From contig NZ_AWXZ01000039.1 of the NCBI RefSeq assembly GCF_000496075.1, positions 186,001 to 250,000 on the forward strand: a stretch of 64,000 bases of DNA. Reading direction: 5' to 3'. The stretch comes from Lutibaculum baratangense AMV1 (lineage in GTDB: Bacteria > Pseudomonadota > Alphaproteobacteria > Rhizobiales > Tepidamorphaceae). The translations under genes and the position numbers were made by a program. The notes beneath the pieces were generated by a model that saw only the letters and a program-made list of their open reading frames with translations, had not been told where the DNA came from and ran no database searches. Shown here in pieces: positions 1-7,866 of this stretch (position 1 is the stretch's first letter; each line of letters starts with the position of its first letter).

Positions 1-585
1 CGCCGCTTCCGCGCCGAACGCTGGCCGACCGAGCGCGACCGTTACGAGAAGCTCGCCCTCTACGGGCAGCGTCCCGAGACCCTCGTCATCGGCTGCTCGG
101 ATTCGCGCGTCGACCCGCAGACGGTGTTCGGGGCCGGGCCGGGCGAGCTCTTCGTCGTGCGCAACGTCGCGGCGATCGTGCCGCCCTACGAGACGGGGAC
201 GGGACATCACGGGACGAGCGCGGCTCTGGAGTATGGCGTCCGCGTCCTGGAGGTGAAGCGCATCGTCGTCCTCGGCCATGCCCAGTGCGGGGGTGTGAGG
301 GCGATCGTCGAGGGCGCTCCCGACAGCGCGGCCGACTTCATCAAGCCATGGCTGCAGCTGGCTGCGCCGGCGCTGCAGGCGATCCCGGAAGGCCTCGATC
401 ACGCCGAGGTTATCCACCGCTGCGAGCACGAGGTCGTGCGCCTCTCGATGAGCAACCTCCTGAGCTTCCCCTGGATCAAGGACGCCGTGGATGCCGGCCG
501 GCTCGAGATCGAAGGATTCTCCTTCGGTGTCGCCAACGGGGCGCTGCAGAGATTCGACGGCGAGCGCTTCGTGTCGGTCGACTGA
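1..585 (+). CDS. Beta-class carbonic anhydrase, 5' end missing
   Basis: Zinc enzyme interconverting CO2 and bicarbonate in the cytoplasm. The reading frame is open from base 1, so the N-terminus lies outside the window; 194 codons remain. The frame carries the two signature zinc-ligand regions of the beta class: CSDSRV at about 94-111 (Cys ligand and the Asp-Arg dyad) and GHAQCGG at about 274-294 (His and Cys ligands). The C-terminus is normal for the family. It converges with the TauE/SafE-like gene, 13 bp away. Family assignment is firm; the physiological role is unknown because the upstream context is missing. Confidence 0.93.
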   Translation, partial: RRFRAERWPTERDRYEKLALYGQRPETLVIGCSDSRVDPQTVFGAGPGELFVVRNVAAIVPPYETGTGHHGTSAALEYGVRVLEVKRIVVLGHAQCGGVRAIVEGAPDSAADFIKPWLQLAAPALQAIPEGLDHAEVIHRCEHEVVRLSMSNLLSFPWIKDAVDAGRLEIEGFSFGVANGALQRFDGERFVSVD

Positions 586-598
586 GGCAGTCCGACGC

Positions 599-1351
599 TC
601 AGAGGAAGGCGAGCACGCCGTCCCAGGTGAGCTTCACGCTGGCCAGGAAGATCCCGGCATAGGCGATCCGGTAGAATGTCCGGGGATCGACGATGCGCAC
701 GAGGTAGACCCCCGCGCGCGTCGCGAGCGGAGCCAGCGGAAGCAGCACGAGCGAAGCCGTCAGCGTTTCCTGGGTGTACTGCCCGAGCTCCAGGTAGGGC
801 AGGAGCTTCAGCACGTTCACGACGAAGAAGAAGATCGCGGCCGTTCCCGCCAGCAGGCGCGGCTCGAGCCGCAGCGGGGTCGCATACATGTGGAACGGCG
901 GTCCGCCGGCATGGCTCACGAAGCTCGTGAAGCCGGAGACCATGCCCCAGAACCGGCCGAGCCACGGCCTTTGAGGCTGGGCGGGCCGCTTGCGGCCGCC
1001 GAAGACGTAGTTCGCGGTGAAGGCGAGGCCGACCAGCCCCAGGAGAAGGCGCACCTGGTCCGGCGTGATCCAGCTCGCCGTGATCCAGCCCAGCGCGACG
1101 CCCGCGACCGCTCCGGGCAGCATGATGAGCAGCGTGCGCCTGTCGAACGTTCCCCAGTAGGAATAGAGCGCGACCGCGTCCATCAGCACGAGGACCGGGA
1201 GGAGAATGGCGGCGGCCGTGAGCGGGCTCATCACGAGCGCCATGATCGGCACGGCGAGCTGTGACAGGGGGCCGCCGAACCCGCCCTTGCCGAGCCCGTA
1301 GAGCACGATGGCGGGAAGGGCCACGAGGTAGAAGTCGAGATTCGAGATCAT
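599..1351 (-). CDS. Sulfite exporter TauE/SafE family membrane protein
   Basis: A 250-residue, very hydrophobic protein with about eight predicted transmembrane stretches, the usual size for TauE/SafE (DUF81) permeases. The N-terminal glycine-rich segment GLGKGGFGGP and the second-half segment SHAGGPP match the two repeats of the fold. Members export sulfite, sulfoacetate or other small organosulfur or organic acids; the substrate here cannot be read from sequence. It stands alone, convergent with the carbonic anhydrase gene. The 166 bp between its start and the next gene show nothing recognisable. Confidence 0.85.
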   Translation of the reverse strand: MISNLDFYLVALPAIVLYGLGKGGFGGPLSQLAVPIMALVMSPLTAAAILLPVLVLMDAVALYSYWGTFDRRTLLIMLPGAVAGVALGWITASWITPDQVRLLLGLVGLAFTANYVFGGRKRPAQPQRPWLGRFWGMVSGFTSFVSHAGGPPFHMYATPLRLEPRLLAGTAAIFFFVVNVLKLLPYLELGQYTQETLTASLVLLPLAPLATRAGVYLVRIVDPRTFYRIAYAGIFLASVKLTWDGVLAFL

Positions 1352-1517
1352 CGGGGGAGAGACGCCAGGAGGGATGGCCGCCAGGTCGCAAGGCCACTGC
1401 CCAAGCTAGCCCAAGTTCTCCGGGGACGGAATCGCGAAGTGGTCAGAAGAGCATGCCGATCGCGGCGCCTGAGCCGCGCGTGGCCGCGATCGGGTATCGG
1501 GGCCGGCGGCTCTCCGG

Positions 1518-2198
1518 CTACTCCGCTGCGACGCGCGTTTCGAGGAGGTTCCGCTCAACGGTCCTGAGATGCGCCAGCATCGCCTGGGCCGCGCCGTCGA
1601 GGTCGCGTTCGGCGATCGCGGCGACGATGCGGTCGTGCTCGGCGAAGGAGTGGTGGTTCTCCGGCGGGCGTGTCGGATTGGCCCTCAGGCGGCCCCAGAC
1701 GACCGTGCGGCGCACGCGGTTCAACGCGTCGAACAGAGCGAGGAGGAGCCTGTTCTGCGTCGACTCCGCGATGACGCGGTGAAGCTGGTTGTCGAAGAAC
1801 TCGTACTGCCGCCAGGTGTCCGCCGAACGCATGCTCTGGATGCAGCGGCCCATCGCGGCGACGTCGGCAGAGGTGGCGTTGAGCGCCGCCTCCCGCGCGA
1901 TCATCGGCTCGACGAGGAGCCTCGTCCGCATGACCTCCGCGGGATTGGTGCGGCTTTCGACATCCCCGAAGGAGAGGACCTCCTCTTCCGGCTTCACCCC
2001 CACGAAGGTGCCCTTGCCGACGTGGCGCCAAAGGTGCCCTTCGTCCTCCAGCACCGCCAGTGCCTTGCGAAGATCGCCACGCGAGACGCCCAACTGCTCC
2101 GCGAGCTCACGCTCGGCCGGGAGCCGTGTGTTCGCGGGAAGGTCCTGCTGCGCCAGATAGGCCCTCAGCTGGACCAGAGCTCCCACATGTTCGTCCAT
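1518..2198 (-). CDS. GntR-family (FadR subfamily) transcriptional regulator
   Basis: Predicted DNA-binding regulator of 226 residues: an N-terminal winged helix (LPAERELAEQLGVSRGDLRK at about residues 26-45) and a C-terminal all-helical FCD effector domain, which in this subfamily binds small carboxylates, often through a metal. I chose the Met at 2198 rather than the upstream in-frame Met at 2261, because the longer form adds an unrelated 21-residue leader and would put the 2211-2226 palindrome inside the coding region. It faces the transporter operon beginning at 2397, so it probably controls that operon and itself. Effector unknown. Confidence 0.88.
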   Translation of the reverse strand: MDEHVGALVQLRAYLAQQDLPANTRLPAERELAEQLGVSRGDLRKALAVLEDEGHLWRHVGKGTFVGVKPEEEVLSFGDVESRTNPAEVMRTRLLVEPMIAREAALNATSADVAAMGRCIQSMRSADTWRQYEFFDNQLHRVIAESTQNRLLLALFDALNRVRRTVVWGRLRANPTRPPENHHSFAEHDRIVAAIAERDLDGAAQAMLAHLRTVERNLLETRVAAE

Positions 2199-2210
2199 CG
2201 CTGTCCGTGA

Positions 2211-2226
2211 CCAATTCCCGAATTGG
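2211..2226. promoter_or_regulatory. Candidate operator palindrome for the FadR-type regulator
   Basis: Perfect inverted repeat CCAATTC-CC-GAATTGG, 7-bp arms and a 2-bp centre, 12 bp upstream of the chosen regulator start and inside the divergent intergenic region. A half-site-like CCAATTT recurs at 2299-2305. FadR-family regulators bind short palindromes in such positions, so autoregulation together with control of the divergent operon is likely. The A+T-rich content is unusual for this locus. The binding role is inferred. Confidence 0.5.
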
Positions 2227-2396
2227 CAACGTTCATGCGCCTCGCGGGTGCCCTCTGTCAATGGAATTGATCTTGACCAATGCCTGCGAGTTTCCTAACC
2301 AATTTGATGATGGGTCGGAATGGCGGCAGAGAACCGCAGATGCCCATCGGGCCGGCGCAGAGCCGGTCCCACGAGATACGCAAGGGAGATGCCCAG

Positions 2397-3401
2397 ATGT
2401 TTGGTTTCACGCGTAGAGCAGTGGCCGGGGCGATCGCCGCCGGCATGGTGATGGGGGCCGCGGCACTGCCCGGGGCTGCGCCGGCGCAAGCCCAGGGGGA
2501 TCCGATCAGCATCGCGTTCGGCGACATCGCCAGCGTGGAGAGCCTGAACCTCCTGATCGCGATCGAGCGGGTGAAGGAGCGCGGGGTTCCGGTCGAGGTG
2601 ACGTTCTTCAACTCCGAGGACGTCGCTGCGCAGGCAGTCGTCTCGGGGCAGGCCGATATCGGCATCGGCGCGCCCTACGCCTTCATCCAGAACTCCGGCG
2701 CGCCGGTCCGCATGTTCTACCGGATGAGCCGCCTCCTGTTCTTCCCCGTCGTGAACTCCGAGGTCTATTCGGGCTGGCAGGACCTCGACGGCGAGGAGGT
2801 GACGGTCCACTCGCGCGGCTCCGGCACCGAGGCGCTGATGCGGCTGATGGAGAGCCGGGAGGGCATCAGCTACTCGAACGTCTCCTACATCCCCGGTTCG
2901 GAGGTGCGCGCCGGCGCGATGCTGCAGGGGCGGATCAACGCCACGATCGTCGATGCGGCCGCTTTCCGTCTCCTTCAGGAGCAGGGCGGCGACAAGTTCC
3001 AGCGGCTGCCGCTCGAGGGCGTCGACGCGACCGACGAGGCGCTTTACGCCAACCAGCAGTTCCTCGAGGAGCGGGCCGAGGACGTCGCCGTTCTCGTCGA
3101 GGAGCTCCTGAAGACGTGGCAGGAGATCGACGAGAACCCGGAGGTCGTCGTCGAACTGCGTGAGCAGTACGACCTTCTGCCCGACCTGCCGGAGGCGGCC
3201 GCGGCCGACGCGGGCCCGTACTACGTCGAGGCCGTCGAGGGCGACGTCTACCCGACCGACGGCGGGTCGCCCGACGTCGTCCAGCAGGACCTCGAGTTCC
3301 TGGCGGCGGCCGGTCAGGTCGAGGCGAGCGACGCGGATCCCGAGGACTACTGGGACTTCGGCCCGCTCGAGCGCGCCAAGGGCAATCTGGGCCAGAACTG
3401 A
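2397..3401 (+). CDS. NitT/TauT-type ABC transporter substrate-binding protein
   Basis: Periplasmic solute-binding protein of 334 residues. The Met at 2397 is chosen because it is preceded by GGGAG at 2384-2388 and starts a clear signal peptide (TRR, hydrophobic core, AQA-like cleavage site near residue 31); an upstream in-frame Met at 2280 would add an unrelated leader. The mature part resembles the NMT1/THI5-like and SsuA/TauA fold (FNSEDVAAQAVVSGQADIGI at about residues 70-89). The substrate is not a safe call: relatives bind taurine, nitrate, sulfonates, pyrimidine precursors or aromatic acids. First gene of a five-gene operon with two permeases, an ATPase and an FAH-family hydrolase. Confidence 0.85.
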   Translation: MFGFTRRAVAGAIAAGMVMGAAALPGAAPAQAQGDPISIAFGDIASVESLNLLIAIERVKERGVPVEVTFFNSEDVAAQAVVSGQADIGIGAPYAFIQNSGAPVRMFYRMSRLLFFPVVNSEVYSGWQDLDGEEVTVHSRGSGTEALMRLMESREGISYSNVSYIPGSEVRAGAMLQGRINATIVDAAAFRLLQEQGGDKFQRLPLEGVDATDEALYANQQFLEERAEDVAVLVEELLKTWQEIDENPEVVVELREQYDLLPDLPEAAAADAGPYYVEAVEGDVYPTDGGSPDVVQQDLEFLAAAGQVEASDADPEDYWDFGPLERAKGNLGQN

Positions 3402-3419
3402 AGCTCGAACCCACAGGCC

Positions 3420-3456
3420 GGGGGCGGAGCGGTGCGTGAAGCACCGATCCGCCCCC
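3420..3456 (+). other. Large intercistronic hairpin after the binding-protein gene
   Basis: GGGGGCGG at 3420-3427 pairs with CCGCCCCC at 3449-3456, and the stem continues inward through CGGTGC/GCACCG with a single mismatch, leaving the loop GTGAA. No T-run follows, so it is not a standard terminator. Hairpins at this position, between a periplasmic binding-protein gene and its permease gene, often protect the upstream mRNA from 3' decay so that the binding protein is made in excess; that role is inferred here. Confidence 0.65.
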
Positions 3457-3469
3457 ATCGGAGATCGGG

Positions 3470-4306
3470 ATGTTGTCAGCAAATACGACTGCCCAGAAGC
3501 TGACGGGAGACAGCCAGCCGCAACACGCGGCCCCGGGCCTCATGGCCCGGATAGGCGACAGGCCGGTGCTTTGGCGCGTGCTGTCGCTCGCCCTCTTCTG
3601 CGCGGTGTGGGAGGTGGGCGCCCGCGCGAGCGGTAACTTCGCCTTCCCCTCGTTCAGCCAGACCCTGTTCGCCTTCCTCGAGATGATCGGCGACGGCTCG
3701 CTGTTCTGGGCCTACGGGCGCACGCTCGAGCCGCTCGTCATCGGTGTCACCTTCTCGCTCCTCGTCGGCATCGGGACGGGAGTGGCGATGGGCCTGCGGC
3801 GGGACGTCGAATGGCTGACGCTGCCGGTGTTCATCGTCATGCAGGCGGCCCCGATGGCCGCGCTGATCCCGCTCGTCACCTTCGTCTACGGCATCGGCCT
3901 CGCATCCAAGGTCGTCGCGGTCGTCATGCTCTCGCTGCCGGTCATCGCGATGAACAGCTACAAGGCCGTCCGCAACACGAGCCCCTCGCTCACCGCGATG
4001 TGCCACTCCTTCCAGGGGAGCCGCTGGCAGCAGATTTCGAAGGTGATCCTGCCCGAGGCGAGCCCGATGATCTTCGCCGGCGTTCGGCTCGGCGTGGCCG
4101 AGGGCTTCTCCGGCGTCGTGCTGGCGGAGCTTCTGATCACGCCGACCGGCATCGGCGACCTCATCACCTATCACCGCTCTATCGCCAACTTCGACAGCAT
4201 GTACGCGGTGATCGTCTCGATCGTCGTGTTCGCCGTCGTCACCGTCACCCTTCTGCAGCTTCTCGAGACGGCGCTGTTCCGGCCCGACAAGCGGAGATCC
4301 AAATGA
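3470..4306 (+). CDS. ABC transporter permease (first of two)
   Basis: Inner-membrane permease of 278 residues with about six transmembrane helices, BPD_transp_1 (SsuC/TauC-like) type. The ATPase-contacting EAA loop is visible as EASPMIFAGVRLGVAEGFSG at about residues 196-215. A polar N-terminus of roughly 25 residues precedes the first helix. Its stop overlaps the start of the ATPase gene in ATGA (4303-4306), so the two are translationally coupled. A second, different permease follows the ATPase, suggesting a heterodimeric channel. Confidence 0.88.
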   Translation: MLSANTTAQKLTGDSQPQHAAPGLMARIGDRPVLWRVLSLALFCAVWEVGARASGNFAFPSFSQTLFAFLEMIGDGSLFWAYGRTLEPLVIGVTFSLLVGIGTGVAMGLRRDVEWLTLPVFIVMQAAPMAALIPLVTFVYGIGLASKVVAVVMLSLPVIAMNSYKAVRNTSPSLTAMCHSFQGSRWQQISKVILPEASPMIFAGVRLGVAEGFSGVVLAELLITPTGIGDLITYHRSIANFDSMYAVIVSIVVFAVVTVTLLQLLETALFRPDKRRSK

Positions 4307-5118
4307 CAATGGCCGAACCCATCGTGGCGGCGCCCGAGCGGCGCGCTGCCTCGGATGTCGCTGCCCCCATCGTCGAGGTCAGGGGCGTCCACAAGATCTA
4401 CAACGGCGACGTCGTCGCGCTGAAGGACATCAACCTGTCCTTCGAGGAGGGCCGGCTGACGAGCCTCCTCGGCCCCTCCGGCTGCGGCAAGACGACGCTC
4501 CTGAAGATCATAGCCGGGCTGCTCGAGCCGACGGCCGGCGAAGTCATGGTCAAGGGGCGGAAGATCACGGGGCCGGGCCCCGAGCGCGCCTTCGTCTTCC
4601 AGGACTTCGCGCTGATGCCGTGGGCCACCGTCCTGCGCAACGCCGCCTTCGGGCTCGAGCTTCGGGGCGTGCCGGCGAAGGAGCGCAACGAGACCGCCCG
4701 CCACTATGTCGAGGAGGTCGGGCTCAAGGGCTTCGAGGAGAAGTATCCCCACGAGCTCTCGGGCGGCATGCGCCAGCGCGTCGGCCTCGCCCGGGCCCTG
4801 GCGGTGAACGCGGACGTTCTGCTCATGGACGAGCCGTTCTCCGCGGTCGACGAGCAGACGCGCCGCAAGTTCCAGGAGGACCTGATCCGGCTGCGGGAGG
4901 TCGAGAACAAGACGTTCCTCTTCGTCACGCACTCGATCGAGGAGGCTGTCTACGTCTCCGACCGGATCATCCTGCTCTCGCCCCGTCCGGGCCGGGTGAA
5001 CAACGTCATCGACCTCGACATCCGCCGTGGCGACGATCCCGAGGCCATCCGTCGCGACCCGAACTACCTCGACACGGTCGAGGAGATCTGGCGCGGCATC
5101 AAACAGTACCTGGATTGA
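4303..5118 (+). CDS. ABC transporter ATP-binding protein
   Basis: ATPase of 271 residues, SsuB/TauB type, energising the importer at the cytoplasmic face of the membrane. Visible motifs: Walker A GPSGCGKTT, Q-loop in FVFQDFALMPW, signature LSGGMRQR, Walker B VLLMDEPF followed by the D-loop, and the H-loop in FVTHSIEEA. The start overlaps the upstream permease stop by 4 bp, and the next permease begins 4 bp after its stop. An N-terminal tail of about 25 residues is not part of the ATPase domain. Confidence 0.92.
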   Translation: MTMAEPIVAAPERRAASDVAAPIVEVRGVHKIYNGDVVALKDINLSFEEGRLTSLLGPSGCGKTTLLKIIAGLLEPTAGEVMVKGRKITGPGPERAFVFQDFALMPWATVLRNAAFGLELRGVPAKERNETARHYVEEVGLKGFEEKYPHELSGGMRQRVGLARALAVNADVLLMDEPFSAVDEQTRRKFQEDLIRLREVENKTFLFVTHSIEEAVYVSDRIILLSPRPGRVNNVIDLDIRRGDDPEAIRRDPNYLDTVEEIWRGIKQYLD

Positions 5119-5122
5119 TCAG

Positions 5123-5878
5123 ATGACGATCTACGGCTACCGCATCCCGATGATGGCCTCGCTCATCGTGTGGTGCATTCTCTGGGAGATCGTCGGGCGG
5201 CTGGACCTGCTGCTCCTCTTCCCGCCGTTCAGCGACGTGCTGGTGGCGCTGGGCGACGTGGTGAACTCGCGGAGCTTCGCGAGCGCCGTGTCGATCACGC
5301 TTTATTCCTACGCCTGGGGGCTCGGTCTCGCGATCGTCTTCGGCGTCGCCCTCGGCTTTCTCATGGGCACGGTTCCCGTGGCGGACCGGCTCCTGAACAT
5401 GTGGGTCAACGTGTTCCTGTCCGCGCCGCTGTCGGCCCTCGTGCCGGTGATCATGATCCTGTTCGGCATGGGAGCGCCGACGGTCATCGTGACGGTCTTC
5501 ATGTTCGCGGTGTGGATCATCGCCCTCGATACGAGGGCGGGCGTCCTGCACGTCCCCGCATCTCTTCTCGAGATGGCCCGTTCCTTCGGTGCGAGCCGCT
5601 GGACCACGACGTGGAAGATCGTCCTCTGGGCTGCGATGCCCGAGATCCTGGCCGGCATACGTCTCGGGGTGATCCGGGGCGTGAAGGGCGTCGTGATCGG
5701 ACAGCTGCTCGTCTCGATCATCGGGGTGGGGGCGCTGTTCACGACCTACTCCAACAACTTCCTGATGGAGCATTTCTGGGCGCTGACGCTGATCCTCTTC
5801 GCGTTCGCCCTGACCGTCGGGCAACTCATCGCGCTTCTCGAGGCGCGCATCGACTACTACGCAGGAGCAAGAAGCTGA
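5123..5878 (+). CDS. ABC transporter permease (second of two)
   Basis: Inner-membrane permease of 251 residues, BPD_transp_1 type, about six transmembrane helices, with an EAA loop around AAMPEILAGIRLGVIRGVKG. The Met at 5123 is chosen because it follows the ATPase stop by 4 bp and precedes the first hydrophobic helix; the longer reading from 5027 overlaps the ATPase gene. Its stop overlaps the next start in TGATG. It is clearly diverged from the permease at 3470, so the channel is probably a heterodimer. Confidence 0.88.
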   Translation: MTIYGYRIPMMASLIVWCILWEIVGRLDLLLLFPPFSDVLVALGDVVNSRSFASAVSITLYSYAWGLGLAIVFGVALGFLMGTVPVADRLLNMWVNVFLSAPLSALVPVIMILFGMGAPTVIVTVFMFAVWIIALDTRAGVLHVPASLLEMARSFGASRWTTTWKIVLWAAMPEILAGIRLGVIRGVKGVVIGQLLVSIIGVGALFTTYSNNFLMEHFWALTLILFAFALTVGQLIALLEARIDYYAGARS

Positions 5879-6612
5879 TGTCTTTGAAGAGCACCGTCCT
5901 CAGCGCCGTGGGCGTGGGTGCAACGAATTACGTGTTCGAGCCGCAGGCGGTCCCGACGCTGCCGGTCCGCGGCACCGACCTTCTGTTCCCCGTGCACCGC
6001 ATCTATTGCGTCGGCCGGAACTACGCCGCCCACGCCGTCGAGATGGGGCACGATCCCGACAAGGAGCCCCCCTTCTTCTTCCAGAAGAACCCCGACAACC
6101 TCGTCGTCGGCGACGACGTCGTCTTCCCCTATCCCTCCGAGACGAGCGACGTCCACTTCGAGATCGAGATGAACGTCGCGCTGAAGTCCGGCGGCACGAA
6201 CATCCCCGTCGAGCGGGCGATGGACCACGTCTACGGCTACGGCGTCGGTCTCGACATGACGCGCCGCGACCTGCAGGGCGAGGCGAAGAAGCTCGGCCGC
6301 CCGTGGGAAGTCGGCAAGGCGTTCGAGGCGTCCGCCCCGTCCACGCCGCTCGTCACGGCCGAGGAGATCGGCCACCCGGCGAAGGGCGCGGTCTGGCTCA
6401 AGGTCAACGGCGAGATGCGCCAGCAGGGCGATCTCGAGCAGATGATCTGGAAGGTGCCGGAGATGATCTCCTACCTCTCGAAGCTGTTCGAGCTCAAGGC
6501 GGGCGACGTCATCATGTCCGGGACGCCGGCCGGGGTCGGCCCCTGCAAGCGCGGCGACGTTCTGGAGGGGCACGTCGACGGCGTCGGCGATCTCCGGGTG
6601 ACCGTTGCCTGA
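5878..6612 (+). CDS. Fumarylacetoacetate hydrolase family protein (fumarylpyruvate-hydrolase-like)
   Basis: A 244-residue single-domain FAH protein. The family splits C-C bonds of beta-diketo acids or acts as acylpyruvase, oxaloacetate decarboxylase or isomerase. Recognisable parts are YCVGRNYAAHAVEMG (about residues 42-56), FFFQKNPDN, the metal-ligand region HFEIEMNVAL (two Glu), and the glycine-rich C-terminal SGTPAGVGPC. The N-terminal pattern is closest in my memory to fumarylpyruvate hydrolases of gentisate breakdown. It overlaps the permease stop by 1 base, so it is the last gene of the importer operon; an enzyme in this place suggests that the imported compound, or a product of it, is an aromatic-acid-derived diketo acid. 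No dioxygenase gene is nearby. Confidence 0.82.
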   Translation: MSLKSTVLSAVGVGATNYVFEPQAVPTLPVRGTDLLFPVHRIYCVGRNYAAHAVEMGHDPDKEPPFFFQKNPDNLVVGDDVVFPYPSETSDVHFEIEMNVALKSGGTNIPVERAMDHVYGYGVGLDMTRRDLQGEAKKLGRPWEVGKAFEASAPSTPLVTAEEIGHPAKGAVWLKVNGEMRQQGDLEQMIWKVPEMISYLSKLFELKAGDVIMSGTPAGVGPCKRGDVLEGHVDGVGDLRVTVA

Positions 6613-6640
6613 TCGACCGGGCCCGCATGACCACTGCCAG

Positions 6641-6667
6641 AAGGCGGGCCCTCGGGTCCGCCTTTTT
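6641..6667 (+). terminator. Rho-independent terminator of the importer/FAH operon
   Basis: AAGGCGGGCCC pairs with GGGTCCGCCTT (one G-T wobble) around a TC loop, followed directly by a T-run (CCTTTTTCG). It lies 28 bp after the FAH stop codon. Confidence 0.85.
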
Positions 6668-6838
6668 CGCGACGAGGCGGCAGCGCGGTCGCAAAGACCC
6701 GGCGGGTCCCGAGCCCCCCTTGCGGGATGGCCTTCTGCTTCAGCGGCCGGGCATAGTGTTGCCGAAAACGTGTTGGATGAGGGAAGGGGATTGTCGCCTT
6801 CGCGCTTGCGGAAGATCGCGGTCCCGAGGCCTTGTGCG

Positions 6839-6893
6839 GGTCGGTCGATTGGTCTATCGCAGGCGCCGACCTTCCCGTGCGGGAAGTTCTTTT
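6839..6893 (+). promoter_or_regulatory. Leader of cysD with a terminator-like hairpin
   Basis: CTTCCCG-TG-CGGGAAG at 6871-6886 is followed by TTCTTTT (6887-6893), the shape of an intrinsic terminator, 64 bp before cysD. An upstream pairing GGTCGG (6839-6844) with CCGACC (6866-6871) touches the base of that hairpin and could be an alternative fold. A further hairpin, CCCCGCTC with GGGTGGGG, lies at about 6916-6935. Attenuation is inferred; the element could also be a second terminator for upstream transcripts. The rest of the 345-bp gap shows no gene. Confidence 0.4.
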
Positions 6894-6957
6894 CGTCCAC
6901 GCCGCCGTGGCTGCGCCCCGCTCCTTCGGGTGGGGTGAGAAATCTATAGGACTGCAG

Positions 6958-7866
6958 ATGTCATCCGAGCGATTTTCGCATCTCAGGCGCCTCGAGGCGG
7001 AGTCGATCCGCATCATGCGCGAGGTCGCCGCGGAGTTCCGCAACCCGGTCATGCTCTATTCGATCGGCAAGGACTCCTCGGTCATGCTTCACCTCGCCAT
7101 GAAGGCGTTCTACCCCTCGAAGCCGCCGTTCCCGCTGCTTCACGTCGACACGACGTGGAAGTTCCGGGAGATGATCCGCTTCCGCGACGACACGGCGAAG
7201 AGCCTCGGCCTCGACCTGATCGTTCACACGAACGAGGAGGGCCGGTCGCAGGGGATCAATCCCTTCGACCACGGCTCGTCGCACTACACCCACATCATGA
7301 AGACCGAAGCGCTGAAGCAGGCCCTCACGAAGTACGGCTTCGACGCGGCCTTCGGCGGTGCGAGGCGCGACGAGGAGAAGAGCCGCGCGAAGGAGCGCAT
7401 CTTCTCGTTCCGCACGCAGAGCCATGCCTGGGATCCGAAGAACCAGCGGCCGGAACTCTGGAACCTCTACAACACGCGGGTCAACAAGGGCGAGTCGATC
7501 CGGGTCTTCCCGCTGTCGAACTGGACCGAGCTCGACATCTGGCAGTACATCCTCGCCGAGGACATCCCGATCGTGCCGCTCTACTTCGCTGCGGAGCGGC
7601 CGATCGTGAATCGCGACGGGACGCTCGTGATGGTCGACGACGAGCGGCTGCCGCTTCATGATGGCGAGACCCCCGAGATGATGATGGTGCGCTTCAGGAC
7701 GCTCGGCTGCTACCCGCTGACGGGCGCGATCGAGAGCCCGGCGACCTCGCTGCAGGAGATCGTCGGCGAGATGCTGATCGCGAGGACCTCGGAGCGCTCG
7801 GGGCGGCTCATCGACAGCGACGAGGCGGCCTCGATGGAGAAGAAGAAGCGCGAGGGGTACTTCTGA
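6958..7866 (+). CDS. cysD: Sulfate adenylyltransferase subunit 2 (CysD)
   Basis: Catalytic subunit of ATP sulfurylase (302 residues), forming adenosine 5'-phosphosulfate from sulfate and ATP together with the CysN GTPase; first step of sulfate assimilation. It carries the PP-loop-like [12 protein letters not shown] near residue 34 and the family segments [16 protein letters not shown] and [12 protein letters not shown]. The Met at 6958 has AGGA at 6948-6951; the longer reading from 6832 runs back through the leader and is rejected. The stop overlaps the next start in TGATG, so it is coupled to cysNC. Confidence 0.96.
   Translation: MSSERFSHLRRLEAESIRIMREVAAEFRNPVMLYSIGKDSSVMLHLAMKAFYPSKPPFPLLHVDTTWKFREMIRFRDDTAKSLGLDLIVHTNEEGRSQGINPFDHGSSHYTHIMKTEALKQALTKYGFDAAFGGARRDEEKSRAKERIFSFRTQSHAWDPKNQRPELWNLYNTRVNKGESIRVFPLSNWTELDIWQYILAEDIPIVPLYFAAERPIVNRDGTLVMVDDERLPLHDGETPEMMMVRFRTLGCYPLTGAIESPATSLQEIVGEMLIARTSERSGRLIDSDEAASMEKKKREGYF

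Noticed and set aside
399-1397. Long minus-strand open frame covering the end of the carbonic anhydrase gene and the TauE region
   Set aside because: It is an Arg/Pro/Gly-rich shadow of the real genes and overlaps both the carbonic anhydrase C-terminus and the exporter gene.
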